DNA from: Trochalopteron elliotii
Taxonomy: Eukaryota > Chordata > Aves > Passeriformes > Leiothrichidae
Direction: 5' to 3'
DNA length: 64,000 bases
Assembly (NCBI GenBank): GCA_024734555.1
Contig: JANPWX010000480.1
Location: forward strand, 2,602,483-2,666,482
Shown here one piece after another: positions 25,600-35,584 of the stretch. The notes beneath the pieces were generated by a model, which ran no database searches, had not been told where the DNA came from, and saw only the letters and a list, made by a program, of their open reading frames with translations. Each line of letters starts with the position of its first letter. Position 1 is the first letter of the stretch. The translations under genes and the position numbers were made by a program.

Positions 25600-28500
25600 G
25601 GTTTGAAACGAGAGGAAATGCTTGGCAGGTGTTCCCAGGGGACTGGCCAAAAATAAATGCGCTCGTTACTTAATTTCCATCTGAGTACTACTAACATTTC
25701 TCCCTTAAGAGCGCGGCTGAAGCGCTTGATTTACACAAGGTGAGGCATTTGTTTGCAGTCGCCCGGCAGACCCAGCACACAACAGGGAACAGTCAAACCC
25801 ATTTTAATCACTTGTGTAAGGTGCCCGCGCTCTCCATACAGACAAGGGATCTTTTAGGGTGTGATTAACTGCAATTAGGAACCCACCTCTCACCTTTGAT
25901 TATAGCAGTAGTCTAGACAGCTAGTGTTGGCAGAGAACTGACAGACTTCAAATTACCTTGTACAAATATTCCCCAATGCATCGGTTCTGCAAGGAAACAG
26001 ACTGGAAGCTCTCTGGGATGAGGGTTACACCGAGCAGAACAACACTTGGCAGGCAGTGAGGAGCAGGTAAGGCTGTTTTCAGGGAGCTCTACTCAGCCGT
26101 GAACTTCCTTCCACCACCAGGCAACAACTCCCCGCATCCAGCACGGAACGCCGCGGGCTGGAAAACCGGGTCCCGGAGCCCCCAAGCCGCTTCCTCCCGC
26201 TCAGCTGCTGGCACCGGAGGAGAAAAGTCTGCTGGATGTCAGCTCTGGCGCAGGACCAGAGCCGGCTGCATGGCCACCCGCCAGCCCATGGCTCAGGAAA
26301 ACCTTCTCCTGCCTTCTGCACGGTGATGCAGCTGGGAGTGAAGAGCCCGGGAATACCCTCGAGTCTTGTAGCCGCGGGTTGTTGGGTAGTGCAGGCTGAC
26401 GGCTGCTTGGAGCTCTCATCTCCTACTACTGCTTGCCTTTTTTTTTTTTTTTTTTTTTTTTAAGGAACCACTTGGCTCATAACTTTAAACAAGACTTTAG
26501 AAAACAGGGCATCTAGAAAATTTGGCCAAATGCATCAGCTGGCAGCATCAAAGAATTCAATCTAGCTTCAAAGAATTTTAAAGCTTCCCCCAAATTTGCA
26601 AGGTTTTTTTTTTTACTTAAAAAGGAAATGCTGTATTTGAAAACAGTGCCATAAAACAATACCTGAGGCAGGAGATAGCCTAAGGTCAAAACGTAGTTCA
26701 GCCCCTGAAATTACTCGCTTTAAATTGTGTGTTTTCATTTTCCATCCCAGATAACTGTGGCAAGGCTGAGCATTGCTACATGACAGCTTGTTATGCTTTT
26801 AAAACAGCAGCACTTCAGTAGTAGCTAAATTGATGCTTTCTATGGGTCCATCACTTAACGAGGGTAATTGATTAGTGCCTGTGAGGGGTTCTGAGATCTA
26901 ACAGATTGCATGCTCTGAGCCTGCTCAATTATTCGAATAGATTTAGGAAGAAAAAGATTCAGAATTTTGTGAGATCCAGTATTATCTTTCCTAATCAGCA
27001 TTTCCCCTTCCCATATTTTTGCTCAGTTAGAAAAAAGTGTGCTAAGCCCAGGGAGCAGATTTTAAAGGGCAGCAAGAAGAGCTGAGCATGACACCTGTTA
27101 AAATACAATGGAAAGCGAGGATATTTTTCCACTGAGAGTTTCTCTGATGACTGTTTATTCCGCTATTTAAAGATTACAGCTTCAGTCTAGCTCAAGAGAA
27201 GAAAATGGGAAGTCACATCTCCGTCGAGCTCGGAGCGGTCCGACGGGCAGACGGCACTAAACAACCTGCTGTGTTCGAGGCTCCAGCCTCACAACACATC
27301 CTCTGTGGTGCAATTTGGAAGCATTTAAGCTCAGCTGCCTTAAACACAGCCCAGAACCAAGAATAGCCTCGGCTCCCGGGCACAGGTCAGGCGATGCTGA
27401 GTCACTTGCTGGCCGGGGCCCAGATTCTCCAGCTGCCTTGGGCTCGGCCTCCTTAAAGCCACAACTTGTGCCCGCCGCACACAGCCCCAGCTCCAGCTGG
27501 GCATCACCAGACAGGGATGGCACGCTTGGATGCCAGCGGGTTTAGCCAGATGCACCATTCCAATATGAATTCCTGCTTCGCACCGCCCCGTTTCCCTCCA
27601 GCTTCGGAGCGCGGCACTGCTGCTGCCTCCCTGCCCATTCAAAGCTACATTCATACATCTCTTTGTAATTATGAATCAACTCCCAGGCATCGGCGCACAC
27701 CCCAGGCTCGCACAGAACGGCAAACAATATACTGTCACGGGTTGCATCAGCTGCACGATGCTCTCTCATGCCTTCAGGCTTGCTAAAGCTGATCCAACGC
27801 TAATATAATAATAGCCTTTTTACCCGCCTCCTCCCCCAACAATTACCGGAGGCTTGGAAAGCCATTGAAATGCAAATAGCACACGGAGAGGTTATTGGGA
27901 ACCAGACTGGGAAGGTACAAATGCTGTCCTGTTAGTTTCCTTTAGTTCGACGAGAACGGGACTGTAATCCTGAATTTCTCTTTGTAGAAATAGGGAAAGA
28001 GGCAATATGGTGAATGTACAGACGGCCAAGGGTAGAAGCTGAAGTGCATCTTCTCCAGCATCACTTCTCCGTATCTGGGACCCCTGTAATTCCCCTTAGC
28101 TGCTGCTGTAGCAGAGAATTGCACGGCACAGAAGTGTCTGTAGCTCCGATAACACTCCAAACGTGCCAACTACACAAACTCACAGAAACGCGCTCAGTGT
28201 GGCTTTGAAAGATCTTGCCCCCAACAAGAAAAGGCACTGTGGGACTACGATGACCCAGACACTTCTTCAGGCTCTCAGTCCCCAATAAAGCTTCAGGAAT
28301 ACCTCCTAAAAATAGGAGGCATCCTCATCCCCTTTTCTGTAGCAAAACAACCTATAAATATCACAAAGAAGATGTTTACCCTGTTACCAACAATTCCCTA
28401 CCCCCGATCAAAAGAGCCAAAGAGAAGAAGAAGGTCCAGCACTCGGTGCACAAGAGGGAGCTTGTTTGCTTTGGCGAGGAGGCGGCTGAGGACAAACCTA

Positions 28501-28660
28501 AGAGCAGTTTATAGCTACTCAAGGGCAGTTATTAACATAGCGCAAACACAACTGGGGAGGGGCTAAAGGGTCAGTGGGAGGGACAGATGACACCAGGAGA
28601 ATCTTCTTGCCAAGGTAGTGCGACAGCACGGCCATCGGTCCTTCCTAGGGAGGAAGAGGA
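25600..28660. promoter_or_regulatory. Gene-free, CpG-patched candidate regulatory block
   Basis: No coding exon is recognised. Two patches are CpG-dense against the local background: about 26,130-26,400 (I count about 19 CpG in 270 bp) and about 27,225-27,760. Words resembling transcription-factor sites are frequent: an exact octamer ATGCAAAT at about 27,870, CACCTTTGATTAT (TCF/LEF-like) at about 25,892, and GTGTGATTAACTGCAATTAGG (homeodomain-like) at about 25,860. A 24-base T run is at 26,438-26,461. The block lies 0.2-3.2 kb upstream of the GC-rich promoter area. A regulatory role is inference only. Confidence 0.35.
26438..26461 (+). repeat. Homopolymer run, 24 T
   Basis: Twenty-four T directly after a CpG-dense patch. 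I looked for a retrocopy on the minus strand ending here but found no AATAAA signal adjacent, so it is treated as simple sequence. Confidence 0.95.
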
Positions 28661-28666
28661 GTTCTC

Positions 28667-28785
28667 AGCCCTGGAGGTTTTCAGGCGTGGTGCGGCTGAT
28701 GTGACCCGCTGTCCATGGTCCCGCTCCGATGGGGCCTTTGGGCTGGAGACCTCCAGAGGTCGCTTCCAGCCAACAATTCCGTAGC
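28667..28785 (+). mobile_element. CR1-type LINE 3' fragment, CpG-rich
   Basis: The order of words (CTGGAGGTTTTCAGGCG, then GGGCTGGAGACCTCCAGAGG, TCGCTTCCAGCCAACAATTC) matches the last ~120 bp of CR1 elements. The copy retains many CpGs, unlike the other copies here, which fits residence in the unmethylated flank of a CpG island. It ends 81 bp before the gap. Confidence 0.8.
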
Positions 28786-28866
28786 TCCGTAACCTCCACG
28801 TTAAACACTTGGCACTAAAGGGTGAAACTGCAGCAGCTCCTTCCCCTGTACTTCTGGAGCAGGGCA

Positions 28867-29266
28867 NNNNNNNNNNNNNNNNNNNNNNNNNNNNNNNNNN
28901 NNNNNNNNNNNNNNNNNNNNNNNNNNNNNNNNNNNNNNNNNNNNNNNNNNNNNNNNNNNNNNNNNNNNNNNNNNNNNNNNNNNNNNNNNNNNNNNNNNNN
29001 NNNNNNNNNNNNNNNNNNNNNNNNNNNNNNNNNNNNNNNNNNNNNNNNNNNNNNNNNNNNNNNNNNNNNNNNNNNNNNNNNNNNNNNNNNNNNNNNNNNN
29101 NNNNNNNNNNNNNNNNNNNNNNNNNNNNNNNNNNNNNNNNNNNNNNNNNNNNNNNNNNNNNNNNNNNNNNNNNNNNNNNNNNNNNNNNNNNNNNNNNNNN
29201 NNNNNNNNNNNNNNNNNNNNNNNNNNNNNNNNNNNNNNNNNNNNNNNNNNNNNNNNNNNNNNNNNN
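28867..29266. other. Assembly gap (400 N)
   Basis: A run of exactly 400 N, presumably a scaffold or GC-dropout gap. Flanks are GC-rich. It is the most likely hiding place of CD99L2 exon 1 and its transcription start. A single further N occurs at 35,146. Confidence 0.99.
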
Positions 29267-29700
29267 CCCCTGAGGGGCGCAGGGGTTGCGGGCCCCTCGC
29301 TGTGGGGGATTATCGGGCTGGATATTTCCCCCCCTCCCCGTAGCACGGAGCCTGCCCCGGGGGGTGGCTCACGGCATGCGCCCCGAGGAGGGGCCGCAGC
29401 GGGGTGGATGCAGCCCCGGGGGATCGGCTCGGGCAGGAGGGAAGGGGGCTGCACCCTTCGGGCCGCACCCTGCGCTGAGCACCCCGACTCCGCAGCGGAT
29501 GGCGGGCTGCCAGCCTGTGCATCAGGGCCGCGCCACAGCGATCCTTGTCCCCCTTTCCTTCTCCCTTCTCCCATCCTGGGCTCTGCCCGCCTCTGGCTCC
29601 CCGTGCCCCGGCTCCCCCCGTTCGCGATGGGGCCGGTCCCGCTCCCGTACCCGCAGGTAGGGCGGCTGGAGCCCTGCGGTAGGTGACGGTGCTGGTGACG
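29267..29700 (+). promoter_or_regulatory. CD99L2: CpG-island-like region, probable CD99L2 promoter/first-exon area
   Basis: Immediately right of the assembly gap the sequence is very rich in G+C and CpG (GGGGCGCAGG, GGGCCGCACC, CAGGGCCGCGCC, TCGCGATGGGGCCGG), quite unlike the AT-richer flanks. It has no obvious TATA box. It lies upstream of the CD99L2 coding exons in the correct orientation. No signal-peptide reading frame is visible. A CCCGCAG|GTAGGG donor-like site is at about 29,655, but none of its frames gives a signal peptide. Function as promoter is inferred from composition and position only. Confidence 0.6.
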
Positions 29701-29762
29701 GGCTCATCTCTGCCTTCCGCTGACAGTGTTACAGCGATGTTGGAGATGTGCGATGCTGCAGG

Positions 29763-29880
29763 TATATAAAGCCCTGGAGCAGCCTGGGGCTCCGCTAATC
29801 CTAAACCGAGGTAGCCATGGAGTCACCGCCAAAAGGAGTTTGGGTTTGTCTCTCTGCTCGCCGAGCTGTTGGATTAGCGG
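29763..29880 (+). promoter_or_regulatory. TATA-like box with an inverted pair of TAATCC sites and a well-placed ATG
   Basis: TATATAAA is at 29,763-29,770. About 50 bp downstream an ATG in strong Kozak context (GTAGCCATGG, ATG at 29,817) opens a 52-codon frame to TAA at 29,975. Around the expected start site a perfect 10-bp inverted repeat is found: CCGCTAATCC at 29,792-29,801 and GGATTAGCGG at 29,871-29,880. TAATCC is the core recognised by OTX/PITX/CRX-type (K50) homeodomains. The small frame resembles no protein I know. This could be an alternative promoter in the CD99L2 intron or chance. Confidence 0.3.
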
Positions 29881-32800
29881 CTTCTCTGTGTGACCCAAAT
29901 TTGTCGGGCTGCTGGTTGTATTCTCACTTTTTTTTTTTTGTCCCGCTGTTATTTCTGCAGATCAGAATAGTCTAACCCAGAAATGGGTCCCAGCAGAGCA
30001 GTAACTAGGAAGAAAAAAAAAAAAAATCCTGTTTTTAGGAGGGTGGGGAGGAAGGAATTAAGATCAATGCAAAGCTTACCACAACTCTTTGTCTAATTTA
30101 AAAAACCCAACAGTACTGTTAAAAAGCAGTGTGTTTGAATTGAAAAGAAAGGTCTTTCCAGAGGTTATATAGAGAAAATAGGCAGCAATTATGGAAAAGG
30201 CCTCAGGAAAGTTTTCCTAAACAAAATCTGCTATTTAGCTAGGAGGCACTCGGCAAGCACAGACTGGTTAGAAGATATCAGTATCAAAGCAACAGCGAAC
30301 TGAACCCCAAGCCGGTTTTGCTGTTGGAATAGATTAGGTTTTCCCTGACTCAGCCTGGAATTAGTTTGTTTGCATTTGTTACTTACCTGTTTGTGCGCCT
30401 GGAATGGTGACAGCGTGCTACAGAGTTGCTTATGCTGACCAGGGTAAGGGCTGCATTTTTAATTGGTGGGTATCAGTTTGACAGGCTGAGCTGAGACGGT
30501 GCATAAAACCCTGATTTTAGGTTAAAAAAGAAAAATCGGATTGGTCAGTACTAGAGCTATTTGCATTCTGTGTTGTTCGCAACGTGGGCAAACAAAAATG
30601 CTGCTCTGTTTCATTTTGGAGCTCTTGGGCTGCAGAGTCCAGCTCTTAAATATCCTTGGCTGTGTTTGTATCAAAACGAATTCCACCGAAACATTCATAA
30701 ATCGTTCCTGCCGGCGTGAGGCTTCGCAGGTAATTGAACAACATGAAGTTTGTCTCCTCTCGGAACTGCTTTAAATCGCCTCTCCATGGCAGTCAGTGTG
30801 TGAGGAGAAGCCTTGCCGACACGGGACACGCCGAGCCGAGGTGCTGGTGTGCGGCACTGCCTTTCCACGTGGCCTCTGGGTCCTCCCCCGGTGAATTCCG
30901 GCAGCGGCTCTCCCAAACCGTGGCTGAGTGCCTGCTCCTCCTTCTCTCCCTCTCCCAAAATGTGTTGGAACAGCTTTGCAGCTCCCTGAGAGAGCCTTGG
31001 GAGCCCTTCCCCAGCTGAGCACTGATGTGGCCTTTTGGGCAGCAGCACAACCTCCGTGCAATCATCCTGTACCCATGGGAAGATGACAGGTGGGGGGAAG
31101 GCACTGGCTTTCCCAGGCAGGGCGTTCTGTGCCATTTCTTCAGAACAGCAGCAATAGAGATCACACTTCTTCCCTGCCTCTATTCCCCAGCTTTTTTTTT
31201 TTTTGGCTTCTTGTTCTGAAACAGCTGCTCCAGCAGTGCTGAAGGCAGGCTGTGGGCAGCTCAGTCTCTTGGAAGCTCAGAGATTTACAGATTACTGAGA
31301 ACTAAGGATAACAAACAATAAAACCAGCACTTACTGTGATTCCTGCAGTTGTGGTCCAGATCCACTGCTGACACAAGGCTTATGTGTGTCTTGTCTGTGA
31401 CTGTCCAGTAAAGCAGGAGCAAACTTCACTTTTTCATTGAAAAAAAAAAAATAAAGGGTTTGAGTTTCTCTTTGATCAGATTCTGGTGCATTTCCCTTCA
31501 TTCATGGCTGTGTGTTTCAGTTCCTTATCAATGAGCTATCAGACACATCTGTGCTTCCAAGTTGCCTCTGCCCACAGCCCACCTGCCTGTGGCTGCAGTG
31601 CTGGAAACAGGCACTGCCTGTAGGGCACCAACCCATTTGTCAGTGCTGCTAAACTCTGGAGTGTTCCCCGTGTGTTGAGGAGCAGAAGCATTTAAGCATT
31701 TTGAGGCGGTGGAGAAAAGCAAACACCCTGCAAAGCTGTAGCCAGAGGCATTCCCTATGCCAGCACGCTGCATGGTGTTTGAAATTCACACATCTGTGAC
31801 TTTTCCACGATGTAGTTATGTTTCTTGTTTATGAGTCGTCCAGGGTTAACCACATACTCCTGGAAAACAGTAAGGGTCAAACAAGAGACTTTCCACTCTT
31901 GTTATTTCCCCCTCTCCTGTCCTCAGTCTCTTAAGCCAGTACAGAAATTCATTGATGTGTTTTCATGGAAAGCTCACAAATTTGTCATCTGAGGGCTTTT
32001 TGGAGGGAGCACAAGGTTTCCTCGCAGGCCAGGCAAGAAGGGGCACGTGCAGCTTTTGTGCTTTAAGTTTTGTAAGAAAAGGCAGAAGAAAATCTTCCCT
32101 CTACAAAGGGCGATAAGAGCAGTTGGGCGTGTCCTCCTAAGTGCCGTCCCAGCACTGATGAGCGGTGTTGTCACCCGTGTCTTCACGGGCAGCATCTCCC
32201 AGCTCACCTCTCCTCTCCAGCGTCACTACCAGCACCCACCAGCAATTCCAACAATTACTTCCACGTGAGAGCACTATTAGACAGTATAATTAGCTGTATG
32301 TAACTGTTGCACTGATGGCTGCAGTCACCTCCACACCACAGTGCCCAGTGGAGAGCGTGGAGAAAGCAGAAAGGAGCCATCTCTTTTCCAGATTTTTTTT
32401 TTCAGGTGTCTGGACTCTGCTTTGCAGCAGAACCAGACACAAAAATAACCAAGAGGAAACATTTAAATATAAGTAAGTGTGACAATGCTTATTGGAGGAT
32501 GTTTAAAGATGCCTTAGTAGAGCCTTCTTTCCCACCAAGAAAAGCAACAGTATATCTAAAAAAAAATTATTTGGTTTAAAATAGGGTTTTTTAAGGCAAG
32601 AGCCAAATTAAGGAAAAGAAATAGTAAAAAACTCCAGAATTCCACTATAAAATTAGAGCAAAATTTATAGAATTTGACACATTTTATAAAGAAAGCTAAA
32701 AGATATTAAAAAAAACCGCCTAGAGTCAGTAGGTCTATCAGGAAAAAAGCAACAATCAATACATTAGGCTTGATGCTAAAAAAGCACAGTGAAAGCATCC

Positions 32801-34538
32801 TGATATAGAGGATGCAGAAAGTATAAGCATTACTTTTTATCTTTGCAAAAAAAGGATGACTTAAATCTCAGCTATATCAAAACTCTCTCTGAGAAGAGAG
32901 TTGGGAAGATCCTCAACACCATCTGCTAACCATCCTTCACATCTGTAACCAGAAAACCTGGACTCAGAGCCTTAAGAAGGAGCTGTGGGTGCAGCTGGCA
33001 GAAAACAGGGTGCCAGTGCCAGGTGACCCCTGTGTCTCTGTGCCCCATCACTTGTTAGGGTGTCCATCCCCATGGAGGTTCCAGAAGAGTTGCAGGGAGG
33101 AATTATTTTGGAGTAGAAGAGAAAGGCTTGCTTTGGCATTGTTGTTGAAACTAAAGGAGATAGCAGCACTGTATAAAGCTAAAAATCTTTGTTATAATAC
33201 ATTATTGTGTTATTAAAGTTATAATTACCAGGTATCAGTGGCGAGTCACAGTAATACATTTAAAGAATAATTTTTACTTAGATAATGTCTTTAGTGTGTA
33301 TTGCAAAGCAGGAGAAGGCAAATTGGTTTTCTTACAAATTATCTCTGATCTTAGAACACATATGCATTAATTAAATGTGCCAGATATTTATGTACATAGC
33401 TGTGGAAATAATTAATTTCCATGGTTCTGCTTGTACTTTGAAACTTTTTCTTCTACCAGCCTAGTGATAAATGTGCTTGGAAATGGCTGTTTAACTCCTG
33501 AGTATTTTTCCCCCTCTACAAAAATGTGATTTTTTTTTTCTTACGTCTGTTGCAAACATTTCAACCCTTAAAGCACGTAAAAGAGAAGTGTCTATTGATC
33601 TCCTGAGTTGACTAGAATAAACTTTTAAAACTACTTGGTTTAAACCCAAATTTCTTTGCTTCTTTGAAGAATACCTCCTGGAAATTTAAGACATTAACTT
33701 TACAATTAACTAAAGGAAAAACTGGGGGTTTATTAGACATTGCTTCTGAAGCCACTCTAATAACGAAACATATGTTTAATAAACTATGTAACACTGATGG
33801 CAAAGAGAAAAGCTTTGCAGTAACTCCTTTGTAAACTGATTGATACAATTCACCATCAGTGGAAGTGCTCAAATAGAGGAAAATAGGAGAAGATGAACGT
33901 GGCACATCAAAATGTAGAACATGAAATGACTTTGAAAAGGAAACTTCAAAGTTGGGGACCCAGATGCTGGAGTGACTGGCTGTGATTTAGGATGTGAGCA
34001 CAGGAATGTGACTGCTGAGGGAACAATGCTTTGGAGGAGAAAACAGAGCCCTGATACAAGCCCAGCAGCCGTGGCAAAGAGAGAGGCAAGTGCTGCCTCT
34101 GCACTCACAGAGATCTCAGTGGAGCTGCTCAGGGTCAGCTTTGGGTTTGATCTTCTGAGAGCTCAGCCTGCTGGTGCCATGGGGCTGAAGTTAATGCTGA
34201 TACACATTCATGAAACTGCCCTGCAGTCACTCCAAAATCCTTTTCCTTTGCTTTTCAACCTTGTGTAGGAAACACAGAAACTTACTGTGGGAGGAGAACT
34301 GGGGCCACAGGCAGAAAGCTGATGCTGACTGTGAGCTCTGTTTCCCAAGCACATGAGCAGCATCTTCAGGGTCATCATCAGATGGCCAGGTTGCTGGAGG
34401 GATCTGCTGTTGTCACCATGAACACGTGTAAAAAACACAAAGCAAGCAAAATCAGAGGTGTTGGCAAAATTTTGGAGGTGGTGGCTCAGACAGGGAGGAG
34501 GGAGACTGGGAAAGGTGGGAGTGTGGGTGGGTAACGAG

Positions 34539-34657
34539 GATGCAGACAGTGAGAGCAGAATATCCTATGTTTGCACGGGGAGCTGCTGTGGAAAGGAGAG
34601 TGCAGACAATGACCAGAACACCTCATGTTTGCACGGGGAGGTGCTGTGAGAAGGCAG
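34539..34657 (+). repeat. Tandem duplication, about 60 bp x 2
   Basis: The segment beginning TGCAGACAGTGAGAGCAGAA is followed by a diverged copy beginning at about 34,599. Both contain the shared core ATGTTTGCACGGGGAG.TGCT. One unit carries AGAATATCCT where the other has AGAACACCTC. It lies within presumed intron 1; no function is suggested. Confidence 0.85.
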
Positions 34658-35515
34658 AGACAGCAGTGGCCAGACAGGAGCTCTGCAGTGCAGCTCTGCT
34701 GACAGGACAGACAGATTCCCTCAGCCAGAGGAGAAGGCTGAACCCCCCGTGCTCTCCCAGAGCCCTGCTCCATCTGTCAGCATTACCTGACTCTTCATTC
34801 CCACTACTGCTCTGCTTCTGATTGTAAATAGCACAGTATGACAGGAGCATCACACATCCCAAGTGATGAACCAGCATTTTTACTGTGCAATCCCCTATTT
34901 ACCTACTTTTAACCACAGCACCTCCTCTTGATCTTTATCTGATGGGAAAAATCTTTTCCCACCAGGAATCAGGTGATAAGCATCTAATCTCCTGCTTCAG
35001 TTTTCCTTGGGCTCCTACATCACTGACTTTGTCATCAGTTGTTCTGCACTGGGTTATGAACAAAATGCTTTCGTGCCACAATTTGTTGTCTGGCTGATAA
35101 ACAGGCATCTTTGGCAATAGGCAAATTTGTAGTCATTACTTAATGNGGTCACTTGGGGTCAGCTGTCCTGGCTGTGTCCCCTCCCAGCTCCCTGGGGAGC
35201 CTCACAGCCCAGCTCTGAGGAGCACTGCTCTCCCTACACACATGGAGCTGTGCTTTGGCCTTAGCAGTCAGCAAGGATTTGGGATCTGCAAGTAAATTTC
35301 CCACACATTTGGCAGTGGCTGGGGCCAGCAGTGGTGGAGGCATTGGTGAGTGTGAGGCTCTGCTCTGTCCTGACAGAGATCTGCTCTGCTCTGTGCCATC
35401 ACCTACAGCAGGAGACTTCCCTGGGGACACTCAGTGCTGCCCCAGGCACCCCAACTGCTGCCCATGGAGGAGCAGGCAGACTTGTGGGGCTGTGTCTGTG
35501 CTGAGATGGCAGTTA

Positions 35516-35584
35516 CCCCACTGTGAGGGTGCAGAAACCCAAACCCCACTGTGAGGATGCAGAAACCCCACTGTGAGGGTGCAG
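35516..35584 (+). repeat. Short minisatellite, three copies of 22-28 bp
   Basis: The unit CCCCACTGTGAGGGTGCAGA(AA) occurs three times, with one A/G change in the middle copy and a CCCAAA insertion after the first. It lies in intron 1. Confidence 0.88.

Noticed and set aside
26438..26461. T run as the tail of a minus-strand retrocopy
   Set aside because: No AATAAA signal on the minus strand beside it and no gene-like sequence to its right.
28801..29574. Long open frames running through the N gap
   Set aside because: The apparent length comes from N codons; no coding evidence on either flank.
29286..29660. Arg/Pro/Gly-rich frame next to the gap as CD99L2 exon 1
   Set aside because: No hydrophobic leader, and the available donor near 29,655 gives the wrong phase for joining exon 2.
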